A stretch of 64,000 bases of DNA, taken from Mesocricetibacter intestinalis (GTDB taxonomy: Bacteria; Pseudomonadota; Gammaproteobacteria; Enterobacterales; Pasteurellaceae). Position numbers and translations under genes: made by a program. Positions 55,383 through 64,000 of the stretch are shown here, one piece after another; the stretch's first letter is position 1; each line of letters starts with the position of its first letter. Under the pieces are notes generated by a model. The model made no database searches, had not been told where the DNA came from, and saw only the letters and a list, made by a program, of their open reading frames with translations. Location: contig NZ_SNYQ01000002.1 of NCBI RefSeq assembly GCF_004363295.1, positions 311,409 to 375,408 of the forward strand, in the 5' to 3' direction.

Positions 55383-56159
55383 ATGGAGCAAAAGCAAAAC
55401 TGGCATACTTATCGTTCGTCTATAAACGGGAAAAACGCCGTCGTATCCGTTAATATGGCGTTATTCGAGCAATTTCCGACCGAATCCCATTCTTTTGTGA
55501 TGCAGTTCTCGGTTCCCTATGCCGCCGATAAGGAGGGGTTGCCTCTGCCCGAAGCTTATCCCGCTTTGCAAAATGCAATCTTCAAAGCCTTAACTCAGTT
55601 ATGCGCCTTGCCGGAAACCCTATATGCCGGCCATATTATTTGTGATAAAAGAGCCATTCTATATTTTTATACGGAAGAAATTATGACCTTCGGGCAAATA
55701 TTGTTGCAATCCGGTTATCACAGTGATCTGGACGTTCAGGAAGATCCCAACTGGGATCTCTACTTTGATTTTTTGCTCCCCTCCTCGCTGGAAACTAAGA
55801 TCAATGCCACGGAAGACGTATTAAAACTACTGGAGCAGGACGGCCGGGATTTAAGCGATATTTATACGCTGGAGCATAGTTTTTACTTTCCCACCAAAGA
55901 ATCCCTGTTTGATTTTATCGAGCATACGGATTTGGAACGTTTGGCATTCAATACCCTGAGATATACCGATGAACGGGTACAAATAGATGAGGAACGGGAA
56001 GTCTATATTGCCAAGCTGGAACATGAAACCTCGTTGGATAAACAGGATCTGTTCGGTTTAATAGAGAATCTGGAACAACTTGCCGCTCGCTATTCCGGAC
56101 AATACGCCGGTTGGACTTGTGAAGATTTCATCCCGGCCAAAAATTCACTGATGAATTAA
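55383..56159 (+). CDS. DUF695 / RraB-like protein (TIGR01619 type)
   Basis: The 258-residue cytoplasmic protein has two parts: an N-terminal DUF695-like domain (about 1-135, with QNWHTYRSSINGKNAVVSVNMALFEQFPTESHSFVMQFSVPY) and a C-terminal segment starting LPSSLETKINATEDVLKLLEQDGRDLSDIYTLEHSFYFPTKESLFDF that reads like an RraB-type ribonuclease-E-inhibitor fold. Proteins of this form are known from Pasteurellaceae without an assigned role. Ribosome site AGGGAACC. It is 15 bases after xthA and probably co-transcribed. A role in RNA turnover is a guess from the second domain. Confidence 0.75.
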   Translation: MEQKQNWHTYRSSINGKNAVVSVNMALFEQFPTESHSFVMQFSVPYAADKEGLPLPEAYPALQNAIFKALTQLCALPETLYAGHIICDKRAILYFYTEEIMTFGQILLQSGYHSDLDVQEDPNWDLYFDFLLPSSLETKINATEDVLKLLEQDGRDLSDIYTLEHSFYFPTKESLFDFIEHTDLERLAFNTLRYTDERVQIDEEREVYIAKLEHETSLDKQDLFGLIENLEQLAARYSGQYAGWTCEDFIPAKNSLMN

Positions 56160-56169
56160 ATCCGGCATT

Positions 56170-57180
56170 TTAATTCATTGTAAGATAAAGGATAAAATTA
56201 ATAGCGAAGCCGCCGACAACCAGCCATAGCGCAACCAGCCCCCCCAATAAGAAAGGTTTAGTGCCGGCCTGTTTCACCGCATCAAAGCTCGTGCTTAATC
56301 CCAAACCGGACATCGCCACCGATAGCAACAGGTTATCCGCTTCCACCAACCAACGAACTATTTCCGCAGGCAATAGCCCCGAGGAATTGAAAATAGCCGT
56401 TGCAATAAAGGCCAATGCAAAGTAGGGAGGCGCTATTTTCTCTCGTCCCCTGTCATTTTTGTTCCAATACCAAGCGAGTATAAACAGGAAAGGCGCCAGC
56501 ATCATTACCCTCAGCATTTTTGCAATGACCGCAGTATCCGCCACCTCAGGGCCGATATTACCACCCGCAGCATACACCTGGGCCACCTCATGTATCGTAG
56601 AACCTATATAAATACCGAATTGATGCGGGGAAAGATAAGACACCAAATAAGGATAAAGCAACGGATAAAGAAACATAGCCATAGTACCGAAAATCACAAT
56701 CAGGGCTACGGCGACGGAAATTTTATGAGAAGGCGCTTTCAGCACGGGGGCGGCGGCCATAATCGCCGCAGCTCCGCATATACTACAACCGACGGCGGTC
56801 AGATAAACGACTTGTTTGTCGATTTTAAGAAATTTAATCCCGAGACGGAGGGTAATCAGAAAGGTGAAGAGCAAAACAAGAAAATCCGCAAACAATGCGC
56901 TTATTCCCACTTGCCCGATATCTTGTAGACTGATACGAAAACCGTATAAAATAATACCGAGGCGTAGCAATGTCCCTTTAGCAAACAAAATCCCGGGCTG
57001 CAAATAACCGGAGACTCTGTTATAAAAAAGATTACCGCACAAAATGCCCAGTATAATGGCTAGACTCAGCGCACTGATATGAATCTGAACGAACCAGGAC
57101 GTTTGTGCGAGAAACCCGGCACTTCCTGTGATCGCTAAAGCTAACGCTAGCCCCGGTATTAATCCTTTTATATACTCCAT
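56170..57180 (-). CDS. yeiH: YeiH/UPF0324 family membrane protein (putative sulfate/sulfite exporter)
   Basis: The 336-residue polytopic protein belongs to the YeiH family (Cons_hypoth698). About ten hydrophobic segments are visible, with the family stretches GTLLRLGIILYGFRISLQDI, YLTAVGCSICGAAAIMAAAPVL, IGSTIHEVAQVYAAGG and MSGLGLSTSF. Some relatives are annotated as sulfate or sulfite exporters, but the E. coli substrate is not established. It is divergent from a LysR regulator, as yeiH is from yeiE in E. coli, so that regulator probably controls it. Confidence 0.9.
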   Translation of the reverse strand: MEYIKGLIPGLALALAITGSAGFLAQTSWFVQIHISALSLAIILGILCGNLFYNRVSGYLQPGILFAKGTLLRLGIILYGFRISLQDIGQVGISALFADFLVLLFTFLITLRLGIKFLKIDKQVVYLTAVGCSICGAAAIMAAAPVLKAPSHKISVAVALIVIFGTMAMFLYPLLYPYLVSYLSPHQFGIYIGSTIHEVAQVYAAGGNIGPEVADTAVIAKMLRVMMLAPFLFILAWYWNKNDRGREKIAPPYFALAFIATAIFNSSGLLPAEIVRWLVEADNLLLSVAMSGLGLSTSFDAVKQAGTKPFLLGGLVALWLVVGGFAINFILYLTMN

Positions 57181-57284
57181 AAGGGTATTGAATATTGACT
57201 GACGGCCTCAAAAATACATCAATTTGCTTTATAAGTAAAATTGATTATATTGATATTACTCATCTACTTTTTAGATAAGAAAAT

Positions 57285-58175
57285 ATGAAAATAACCCTGA
57301 AACAACTCTCAGTTTTTACTACGGTTTACCGCACCGGTTCGGCAACATTAGCGGCGGAACAACTGGCGCTATCCCAATCGGCCGTCAGTAGCGCATTGCA
57401 GGAATTGGAGCGTCTGCTGGATACCCAGCTATTCGAACGTAACGGTAAGAAACTTATTGCTACCGAGGCGGCTCATAAGCTGTACCCTCAGGCAATTTCC
57501 GTGCTTTCTCAAGTCGCCGATATCGAAAATGAATTCAGGGAAAATAAAACCTGTTTGTATATTGGCGCCAGCAGTACCATAGGTAACTATCTGCTACCGC
57601 CGTTAATTTCCGATTTTATGCGAGCATATCCGAATATTGAAATTATATTGCATGTCTATAATACGAAGGAAATCTGCTTAGGGTTAAAAAATTTCGACTA
57701 TGATCTCGGTTTTATCGAAGGAATGAATAAATTTGATGAGTTGATTGCCCACCACTGGCGCCAAGACGAATTAACCCTATTCTCCGCAGCTCAAAGCCGT
57801 TTTTTACCAAACTGCAGCGATGAAATAGAGTTATCCGACCTGGCGCGAATCCCGCTGGTTTTACGTGAAAAAGGCTCCGGGACTCGGGAAACCATTGAAC
57901 AGCTGATTCTAAGCCGCCTGAATGATTATCGGGTACTGCAGCTCAGTCATTCGGAAGCTATTAAACAGGCGGTCAGCTATGATTTCGGTATCGGCTGCCT
58001 GTCCACTTCCGTTTTAGAAGATCCGGTTAAACTGGGCAAAATCCGCTGTTTTGGAATCAAAGGGCTGAAATTGCAGCGCAGCCTATGGTTGATCAGACAC
58101 CGTAATAAACATATATCGCCGGCACTACAGAAATTTATTGATTTTTGCTACCGCACTTCCGCCCCCGAACAATAA
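57285..58175 (+). CDS. yeiE: LysR family regulator (YeiE-like)
   Basis: The 296-residue protein has an N-terminal winged helix-turn-helix, QLSVFTTVYRTGSATLAAEQLALSQSAVSSALQELERLLDTQLFER, and a C-terminal effector domain with KEKGSGTRETIEQLI, the usual CysB/YeiE ligand-loop wording. E. coli YeiE senses sulfite and is divergent to yeiH, the same arrangement as here. The 104-base shared spacer is AT-rich and contains ATTGAT repeats that could hold the LysR site. An exact uptake sequence lies at the 3' end of the gene (58150). Confidence 0.88.
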   Translation: MKITLKQLSVFTTVYRTGSATLAAEQLALSQSAVSSALQELERLLDTQLFERNGKKLIATEAAHKLYPQAISVLSQVADIENEFRENKTCLYIGASSTIGNYLLPPLISDFMRAYPNIEIILHVYNTKEICLGLKNFDYDLGFIEGMNKFDELIAHHWRQDELTLFSAAQSRFLPNCSDEIELSDLARIPLVLREKGSGTRETIEQLILSRLNDYRVLQLSHSEAIKQAVSYDFGIGCLSTSVLEDPVKLGKIRCFGIKGLKLQRSLWLIRHRNKHISPALQKFIDFCYRTSAPEQ

Positions 58176-58193
58176 TACAAAAGCAATGAGTAG

Positions 58194-58216
58194 GGCTAAA
58201 ATATTTCCCTTTAGCC
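58194..58216. terminator. Weak shared hairpin between yeiE and arsC
   Basis: GGCTAAA / TTTAGCC with a 9-base loop lies between the convergent stops. No long T run. Confidence 0.4.
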
Positions 58217-58220
58217 TTGC

Positions 58221-58583
58221 TTATTCCACCGGCGCAAGAATTTCTTCGACTTTTTCCGGCGGACGGCATAAACGCGTACCTAAAGGCGTAACCACAATGG
58301 GGCGATTGATTAAAATAGGATATTGCAGCATAAAGTCTATCAGCTGCTCATCGCTGAAGCTATTCTGTGCCAATCCCAGTTTTTCATAGGGTTCGACATT
58401 ATTGCGCATCAATTCCCGTACGCTAATTCCCATATCCCGAATCATGTCGCTGAGCTGTTCCCTGCTCGGCGGCGTTTCCAGATAATACACCACCTTGGGT
58501 TCTAATCCGCGACTACGCAGGATTTCCAGGGTTTTGCGCGAACTTCCGCAAGCTGGATTATGATAAATAGTAATTTCAGTCAT
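58221..58583 (-). CDS. arsC: Arsenate reductase (glutaredoxin type)
   Basis: The 120-residue protein is of the glutaredoxin-dependent ArsC family. Cys12 in YHNPACGSSRKTLEIL is the catalytic cysteine, with conserved arginines in NRPIVVTPLGTRLCRPPEKV that bind arsenate. It reduces arsenate to arsenite. No arsR or arsB is nearby, so export must be elsewhere or the protein may serve another substrate, as for YffB-like relatives; the R-rich C-terminal motif supports true ArsC. Ribosome site AGGAG. Confidence 0.9.
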   Translation of the reverse strand: MTEITIYHNPACGSSRKTLEILRSRGLEPKVVYYLETPPSREQLSDMIRDMGISVRELMRNNVEPYEKLGLAQNSFSDEQLIDFMLQYPILINRPIVVTPLGTRLCRPPEKVEEILAPVE

Positions 58584-58722
58584 GATAAAACTCCTTTAGC
58601 CTATGGGATGAAAACATCACGGTTATATGTAGAATAGCGCCTCGGAAAGTATAGAGGAAGAACATCGTTCCGCCAACAGGAAAGGGGGGACTTTTAACCG
58701 GGTTTTCCGTTCCAATAAAAAA

Positions 58723-58746
58723 CTCCCCCGGCAAAAACAGGGGGAG
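58723..58746 (-). terminator. Terminator of asnA
   Basis: A 7-bp stem CTCCCCC / GGGGGAG with a 10-base loop; TTTTTTATT follows on the minus strand, 35 bases after the asnA stop. Confidence 0.85.
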
Positions 58747-58780
58747 AATGCTAATTTTACTTCTCGGAATAACCCTTGCT

Positions 58781-59773
58781 TTACAGGATATTCTCGAAGC
58801 TTTCCATAACGGATTTCGGCCATACGCTGGATTGCACTTCGCCGATATGTTTTTTCTGTAGCAGTAACATAACCAGACGGGACTGCCCGATACCGCCGCC
58901 GATAGAAAGCGGCAGGCGACCATTGATTAAGTCCTGATGCCAATCGAATTTCAGTCGATCTTCGTCATGAGTAATGGCAAGTTGTTTGCGCAACGCCGCT
59001 TCATCTACGCGGATCCCCATAGAAGAAAGTTCGAAGGCGCGTTCCAGCACAGGGTTCCAGACTAGAATATCTCCGTTCAGCCCTTTATAATCCCCTTCCG
59101 AAACCGTGGTCCAGTCATCATAATCCGGCGCACGGATATCATGCGGTTTACCGTCCGGTAATACGCCGCCGATACCAATTAAAAATACCGCACCGTATTT
59201 TTTACAAATGGCGTTTTCACGCTCCTTATCATTCATACCAGGATATTCGGCAGCTAAATCTTCACTATGAATAAATGTGATTTGTTCCGGCAGGAAAGGA
59301 GTTAAACCGAATTTTTTGCTGACCGCTTGTTCGGTTTCCAGCATCGCCGCATAAATTGCGCGTACCGTCTGTTTTAAATAAGCGAGGTTACGCTGACCCT
59401 GCGGAATAACCTTTTCCCAGTCCCATTGATCCACATAAACGGAATGGGTCTGATCCAAACTGTCTTCATCGGGACGCAGCGCTTTCATATGGACGAACAG
59501 CCCTTCTCCCTCACCGAATCCGAAACGGGCAAGAGTGTGCCGTTTCCATTTAGCCAGCGAATGTACTACTTCGAATACCGCTTCGGGAATCTGTTTTACA
59601 TTTACCTGTACCGCTTTTTCTTTACCTGAAAGATTATCCTGAATACCGTTACCCACCTGACTTAAAATCGGTCCCTGAACCTCAACCAAACCTAAATGTT
59701 CGGCTAATTTCTGGGTGAATGTGTTTTTAGCAAAACTAATTTCTTGTTGTTGTAAAATAAATGACTTTTTCAT
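58781..59773 (-). CDS. asnA: Aspartate-ammonia ligase
   Basis: The 330-residue ammonia-dependent asparagine synthetase has the class II synthetase-like fold and the same length as E. coli AsnA. Recognised stretches are [65 protein letters not shown] and [29 protein letters not shown] start at the ATG at 59773 ([10 protein letters not shown]), preceded by AAGGTAAGG; the frame is open 11 codons further. No asnC lies next to it here. Confidence 0.97.
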   Translation of the reverse strand: MKKSFILQQQEISFAKNTFTQKLAEHLGLVEVQGPILSQVGNGIQDNLSGKEKAVQVNVKQIPEAVFEVVHSLAKWKRHTLARFGFGEGEGLFVHMKALRPDEDSLDQTHSVYVDQWDWEKVIPQGQRNLAYLKQTVRAIYAAMLETEQAVSKKFGLTPFLPEQITFIHSEDLAAEYPGMNDKERENAICKKYGAVFLIGIGGVLPDGKPHDIRAPDYDDWTTVSEGDYKGLNGDILVWNPVLERAFELSSMGIRVDEAALRKQLAITHDEDRLKFDWHQDLINGRLPLSIGGGIGQSRLVMLLLQKKHIGEVQSSVWPKSVMESFENIL

Positions 59774-59824
59774 TCCCTTACCTTTTGCATGATTTGTAGT
59801 TAGCAATAAATAAATTCGTTAAGG

Positions 59825-59853
59825 ATTATTTAACACAACGCTCAATAAATCAA
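59825..59853 (-). promoter_or_regulatory. Possible asnA promoter
   Basis: On the minus strand TTGATT (59853-59848) and AATAAT (59830-59825) are 17 bases apart, about 50 bases before the asnA start. The rest of the 296-base gap 59774-60069 is very AT-rich with no gene seen. Confidence 0.4.
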
Positions 59854-60069
59854 TATATTTTTAACAATAAAGCCAATCAATAATAAAATATTTAATAAAA
59901 TATTATATTTTTTAAATTATTTTCATTTTTAATTAAACTATGGGCATTATTTCTGCGTAAACCCCAGTAAATCATTCCGAATAAGGGGGGAATAAAAAGA
60001 AGGAAAAGAAGGAAAATAAAGAATTAAAGGTTGAAGCGCACTGCACTGCTGTTTTTTACTGCCTCTGTT

Positions 60070-61899
60070 TTAGCCGTTTTTCACCGCATCATATATTTTT
60101 TGCGCTAATGCGGCGGAAATACCCGGTACGGAAGCGATTTCATCCGCCGTAGCATTTTTCACCCCTTGCATACCGCCGAGATATTTAAGCAATGCCTGAC
60201 GGCGTTTAGCTCCGACCCCGGCAATACTCTCCAATCCGCTGCGGGTAAATACTTTCTGGCGCTTATTACGATGGCCGGTAATCGCATGGCGGTGGCTTTC
60301 ATCACGAATATGCTGAATCAGATGCAGCGCCAGGCTATCCGGCGGTAGGTTAATTTCTTGTTGTGAGGCGGACAAAATCAGGGTTTCCAGACCGGCTTTA
60401 CGATCTACTCCCTTAGCAACCCCGATAAGTTGCGGACGCTGTTTATCCCAGCTGACCTCCATTTCCCGAAAAACCTGCAAAGCTCTGTTTAACTGCCCTT
60501 TACCGCCGTCAATAAAAATAATATCGGGAATTTTTTCCGCTTCCAGTTCCCGTTCATAACGTTTGCGTAATGCCTGTTCCATGGCCGCATAGTCATCACC
60601 GCCGGTAATGCCTTCGATATTAAAGCGGCGATAATCGGATTTCAGCGGTCCCTCGGCATTGAATACCACGCAGGAAGCAATGGTCTGCTGTCCCATAGTA
60701 TGGCTGATATCAAAGCATTCCATCCGAGCAATCTTTTCCAGCCCTAGCAGTTCGCACAGCGCTTTGTAACGTTCATGAATAAGAGAGGACTGCTTTAATC
60801 TGACCGTAAGTGCCGCCTCCGCATTCATTCGGGCCAGCTTCAAATATTTGCTTTTCTCTCCCCTCACCTTTTCCTGCACACTGACCTTTCTTCCCGCCTG
60901 TGCCGATAACAATGTTTCCAGCGCCGCTTTTTCTTCCAACGGGCGATCCGAGATAATCTGTTCCGGGATACTTCTGCCCTGATAGCCCTGTAAATAAAAC
61001 TGTCCTACAAAGGTTTGCGTCAGTTCGGATAAATCCGTATTGGCAGGTACCTTAGGGAAATAACTGCGATTACCCAGAACCTTCCCCTGACGGATAAATA
61101 ATACCTGTACGCAAGCGATGCCGTGCCGATAAACAATAGAAAGAATATCCATATCTTCTTGGCGTTCGCTGGAAACAAATTGTTTTTCTACGACTGCACG
61201 CACGGATTGAATCTGATCGCGAATACGCGCCGCTTCCTCAAAATTCAGCTGTGCGCTGGCTCTTTCCATTTTTTCAATCAGGTGATCCAATACCTGCTGA
61301 TCTTTACCCTGTAGGAATAAGCGGGCAAAACTCACTTGCTGTGCGTATTCCTCATCGCTAACATAGCCCGGCACGCAAGGCGCGCAACAACGCTTAATCT
61401 GATATTGTAAACAGGGTCTGGAACGATTGGCATATACGGAATTTTCACATTGCCGCACGGGAAACAGTTTTTGCAGTAAGGACAGGGTTTCACGCACCGC
61501 ACCGGCATGGGGATAAGGCCCAAAGTATTCACCCGCCGCCTTTTTGCTGCCGCGATAGGCGCTAATACGCGGATGGCGTTCTTTGCTCAGTAAAATATAG
61601 GGATAGGATTTATCGTCGCGTAATAATACGTTATAGCGCGGCTGATAGGTTTTAATATAATTATGTTCCAGCAGTAACGCTTCCGTTTCCGAACTGGTGA
61701 TGGTGGTTTCTATCCGCCGAATCGAGGCCACCAGCACTTCGGTTTTTTTGCTGTTTAATTTGGTACGGAAATAGCTGGACAGACGCTTTTTCAGATCCTT
61801 GGCTTTACCCACGTAAATCACCTGATCCTTATCGTCATACATACGATAGACCCCGGGTTCATGGCTCACGTCCGCTAAAAAGCGTTTAGAATCAAACAT
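60070..61899 (-). CDS. uvrC: UvrABC system protein C
   Basis: The 609-residue nuclease makes both incisions in nucleotide excision repair. It has an N-terminal GIY-YIG domain ([29 protein letters not shown]) for the 3' cut, a Cys-rich patch ([16 protein letters not shown]), a UVR segment ([24 protein letters not shown]) that binds UvrB, a RNase H-like domain ([23 protein letters not shown]) for the 5' cut, and helix-hairpin-helices at the end ([21 protein letters not shown]). It lies 35 bases after kdsB on the same strand. Confidence 0.97.
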   Translation of the reverse strand: MFDSKRFLADVSHEPGVYRMYDDKDQVIYVGKAKDLKKRLSSYFRTKLNSKKTEVLVASIRRIETTITSSETEALLLEHNYIKTYQPRYNVLLRDDKSYPYILLSKERHPRISAYRGSKKAAGEYFGPYPHAGAVRETLSLLQKLFPVRQCENSVYANRSRPCLQYQIKRCCAPCVPGYVSDEEYAQQVSFARLFLQGKDQQVLDHLIEKMERASAQLNFEEAARIRDQIQSVRAVVEKQFVSSERQEDMDILSIVYRHGIACVQVLFIRQGKVLGNRSYFPKVPANTDLSELTQTFVGQFYLQGYQGRSIPEQIISDRPLEEKAALETLLSAQAGRKVSVQEKVRGEKSKYLKLARMNAEAALTVRLKQSSLIHERYKALCELLGLEKIARMECFDISHTMGQQTIASCVVFNAEGPLKSDYRRFNIEGITGGDDYAAMEQALRKRYERELEAEKIPDIIFIDGGKGQLNRALQVFREMEVSWDKQRPQLIGVAKGVDRKAGLETLILSASQQEINLPPDSLALHLIQHIRDESHRHAITGHRNKRQKVFTRSGLESIAGVGAKRRQALLKYLGGMQGVKNATADEIASVPGISAALAQKIYDAVKNG

Positions 61900-61934
61900 A
61901 ATTTCCGTCGAATCGCCCGTCCGCTAAAGTTATT

Positions 61935-62708
61935 TTAAGCCAGAATAGCTCTGACTTTTTCCAAATCTTCCGGCGTATCAACACCTACCGCCGGCACTTC
62001 CTGCGCCAGTTCCACATGGATCTTCTCGCCGTACCAAAGTACGCGCAGCTGCTCCAGACTTTCAATCTGTTCCAATGCGGTCGGCGCCCATTGGACATAT
62101 TGCTTAATAAACCCGGCACGATAGGCATAAATACCGATATGGCGGCGATAATGGCGGCTTAATTCGGTAGCGGATAAAGGCGATTCTGCCTGTCCTAAGG
62201 CAGTAAAACGATCCCGATTCCAAGGAATAACGGCGCGGGAAAAATATAACACATAGCCGTTCTTATCGGTTACCACCTTAACTACATTAGGATTAAACAG
62301 TTCTTCCGCCTCCTGAATTTCCACCGCCAAGCTGGCCATATTCACCTTGAAGCGGCTTAGATTACGGGCCACTTGAGCAACGATACAAGGCGGAATCAGA
62401 GGTTCATCCCCTTGAATATTAACAATCACTTCCTCATCTCCCAGCGCCAGCTTTTCCACCACTTCCGCCAAGCGTTCGGTACCCGAACGATGTGCTTCCG
62501 AAGTCATGCACACTTCGGCGCCGAAAGCCTGTGCCGCCGCTTGTACCTGGGAATGATCCGTGGCGATAATGACACGCTCCGCCCCGGATAATAGGGCTTG
62601 TTCCCATACATGCCGGATCATAGGTTTACCGCAAATATCCGCTAAGGGTTTACCCGGTAAGCGGGTAGAAGCATAGCGGGCGGGAATAATTACTGTAAAT
62701 TTTGTCAT
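61935..62708 (-). CDS. kdsB: 3-deoxy-manno-octulosonate cytidylyltransferase
   Basis: The 257-residue enzyme makes CMP-Kdo, the activated inner-core sugar of lipopolysaccharide. Motifs are [18 protein letters not shown] (CTP loop), [47 protein letters not shown] and [18 protein letters not shown]. It starts two bases after the ycaR-like stop. The lpxK-ycaR-kdsB order is the same as in E. coli, where msbA precedes. Confidence 0.97.
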   Translation of the reverse strand: MTKFTVIIPARYASTRLPGKPLADICGKPMIRHVWEQALLSGAERVIIATDHSQVQAAAQAFGAEVCMTSEAHRSGTERLAEVVEKLALGDEEVIVNIQGDEPLIPPCIVAQVARNLSRFKVNMASLAVEIQEAEELFNPNVVKVVTDKNGYVLYFSRAVIPWNRDRFTALGQAESPLSATELSRHYRRHIGIYAYRAGFIKQYVQWAPTALEQIESLEQLRVLWYGEKIHVELAQEVPAVGVDTPEDLEKVRAILA

Positions 62709-62709
62709 T

Positions 62710-62952
62710 TTATTCTTTTTCTCGGGAATAATTATTTATAGGTTGATTACAATCTTCATCTTCACATAAAGAAAAGGCATATTCGGGAAGCAATACGGGA
62801 ATACCCTTTTCTATGGGAAATCCGATTCGCTCGAATTTGCACAGCAGTCGTCCCTTGTCCCGATCATAAGCAAGCCGTCCCTGGCAGCAGGGACAGGCGA
62901 TAATTTCCAGTAAGCGTCCGTCGATTTTTCGGTTAGCGCCGTCCTTCCCCAT
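62710..62952 (-). CDS. ycaR: Trm112/YcaR family protein
   Basis: The 80-residue protein is a UPF0434/Trm112-like zinc-ribbon-type protein: [45 protein letters not shown]. Cysteines are at the CPCC pair and a third at LLCK. It is longer than E. coli YcaR (60) by an N-terminal eight residues and a C-terminal acidic tail with extra cysteines ([10 protein letters not shown]). GAGAGC lies before the ATG. It lies between lpxK and kdsB as in E. coli; function is not established. Confidence 0.88.
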   Translation of the reverse strand: MGKDGANRKIDGRLLEIIACPCCQGRLAYDRDKGRLLCKFERIGFPIEKGIPVLLPEYAFSLCEDEDCNQPINNYSREKE

Positions 62953-62984
62953 TATATGCTCTCTCCAGAACGATAGTTGCCCGC

Positions 62985-63971
62985 TTATGCCTTCGGCTCG
63001 GATTTAGTACAGAGCGCGGAAATCTTCTCCAGTAGCGCCCTTGTCCGCTCACCGTCGATTTCCGCCTCCACCGGAACATACCACCAGTTTTCCCGGGCGA
63101 AAGCACGACATTTCACCGCATCTTTTTCTGTCATAAAGAGCGGTAAATTCTGCTCAACTTTTTTTAGTAACTCGGGACTGAATTGTTGGTGATCCTGAAA
63201 TGAATGGCTATCGCGCAGGCGGATATTCAATCCCTTCAGCATATTGAAAAAACGCTGCGGATTTCCGATTCCGGCAATGGCGACCACCTCGTCAAATTCA
63301 CTCAGTAAACGTTTTTCCCGCCGACACAGATTAACTGCATAATGTGCCGCCAAACGCATTAAACAATCCGTATAGGCATTAGTACCGCCGTTACCAATCA
63401 CTAAATCCACTTCCGCCAGCCGCTGCGGCAACTCGCGCAAAGGCCCCGCCGGCAACAACAAGCCGTTACCCAATCCGCGTTCGGCATCCATCACCACGAT
63501 TTCTATATCACGTTGTAAGCGGTAATGTTGGAGTCCGTCATCGCTGATAATTAGATCCGGCTTTCCTCGTTCCAGCAGTAATTCGATCGCCTCTTGCCGA
63601 TTCGCGGAAATTACGACGGGAACGCCGGTTCTCGTTGCGATAAGCACGGGTTCGTCCCCTCCCCGGCGCGGATCCGTATCCGCCGTAACCCATAGCGGGT
63701 AATGTTCGGCTTTGCTGCCGTAGCCGCGTGAAATCACGGCGACCGATAAACCTTTCCGGCTTAATTGCTGCGCCAACCAGATCACTACCGGGGTTTTACC
63801 GTTTCCGCCTACGGACAGATTACCCACCACAATAACAGGTACGGGAGCGCGGTAAGAAGCAAAGATACCCGCTTTAAAACAAAGGCGCCGCACGGCGCTG
63901 ATGGCACGAAACAAACAGGAAAAAGGGAGCAGCAAATAAGCGATTTTCGAATTTTGATACCAAAAGTGCAT
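62985..63971 (-). CDS. lpxK: Tetraacyldisaccharide 4'-kinase
   Basis: The 328-residue enzyme phosphorylates the lipid A disaccharide at the 4' position on the cytoplasmic side of the inner membrane. An N-terminal membrane-associated stretch ([20 protein letters not shown]) precedes the P-loop [37 protein letters not shown] and GIGNPQRFF follow. GGGGGAG is a strong ribosome site. In E. coli msbA lies directly upstream; the last 29 bases here are too few to confirm that. Confidence 0.96.
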   Translation of the reverse strand: MHFWYQNSKIAYLLLPFSCLFRAISAVRRLCFKAGIFASYRAPVPVIVVGNLSVGGNGKTPVVIWLAQQLSRKGLSVAVISRGYGSKAEHYPLWVTADTDPRRGGDEPVLIATRTGVPVVISANRQEAIELLLERGKPDLIISDDGLQHYRLQRDIEIVVMDAERGLGNGLLLPAGPLRELPQRLAEVDLVIGNGGTNAYTDCLMRLAAHYAVNLCRREKRLLSEFDEVVAIAGIGNPQRFFNMLKGLNIRLRDSHSFQDHQQFSPELLKKVEQNLPLFMTEKDAVKCRAFARENWWYVPVEAEIDGERTRALLEKISALCTKSEPKA

Positions 63972-64000
63972 ATAACTCCCCCGATTGATAAAGGGCGCTG

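Noticed and set aside
63972-64000. End of msbA before lpxK
   Set aside because: Expected from the E. coli gene order, but 29 bases give no frame that clearly matches the MsbA C-terminus.

Overview
The window is an ordinary chromosomal segment of a gammaproteobacterium of the family Pasteurellaceae. The main evidence is the Haemophilus-type DNA uptake signal sequence AAGTGCGGT/ACCGCACTT, which I found at 14 places and which is often doubled into terminator hairpins. Gene neighbourhoods also fit the family: pstSCAB-phoBR in one unit without phoU, trpEGDC separate from trpBA, and moaACDE without moaB. An anaerobic uptake hydrogenase lies next to a Na+-pumping oxaloacetate decarboxylase, which fits a CO2-fixing, succinate-forming member such as Basfia/Mannheimia succiniciproducens or Actinobacillus succinogenes. 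The species is inference. I saw no rRNA, tRNA, CRISPR array, insertion sequence or prophage.

Layout. 1-2.1 kb: the end of an amino-acid-type ABC ATPase, an ATC-hydrolase-family protein and an M20 carbamoylase-type amidohydrolase, together a possible thiazoline-to-cysteine scavenging operon. 2.2-9.7 kb: rplY, a DedA protein, an ACT-domain protein, pepN, PurR-regulated purEK and aspC. 9.7-12.7 kb: an AT-rich accessory block with a lipoprotein, a small membrane protein, a protein with two ribbon-helix-helix-like segments and a zinc-ribbon/RDD protein. 12.8-21.7 kb: molybdopterin genes moaACDE with a structured leader, the divergent yvcK/ybhK-type gene, thiI, xseB-ispA-dxs and an unknown membrane-anchored protein. 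21.7-30.6 kb: rplT-rpmI-infC (AUU start), a PEBP protein, an ADP-ribosylglycohydrolase, thrS with a tRNA-mimicking operator, grxB, a fructosamine-kinase relative with an altered catalytic motif, a hexitol-phosphatase-type HAD protein and sohB.

30.7-36.7 kb is the phosphate regulon unit pstSCAB-phoBR behind a Pho box. 36.8-41.6 kb is trpEGDC under a TrpR operator, and 52.4-54.4 kb is trpBA under a second one; together they give the whole chorismate-to-tryptophan pathway. 41.8-48.3 kb is the hydrogenase-2 operon hybOABCDE plus a hypC/hybG chaperone behind a perfect FNR box. 48.5-51.9 kb is oadGAB behind a CRP site. The last 9.5 kb holds xthA, a DUF695/RraB-type protein, divergent yeiH/yeiE, arsC, asnA, uvrC and the LPS cluster lpxK-ycaR-kdsB.

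Most of the window is conserved housekeeping and anaerobic metabolism. The items I find most worth following are the ATC-hydrolase/amidohydrolase pair, the thrS leader with two hairpins sharing one anticodon-like loop, the Asp-to-Asn change in the kinase HGD motif, the duplicated ribbon-helix-helix protein, and the enrichment of AAGAGCGGT as a second uptake-like word. Intergenic stretches over 300 bases are 15002-15346 (moaA leader) and 51950-52388 (an inverted repeat and the trpB operator).
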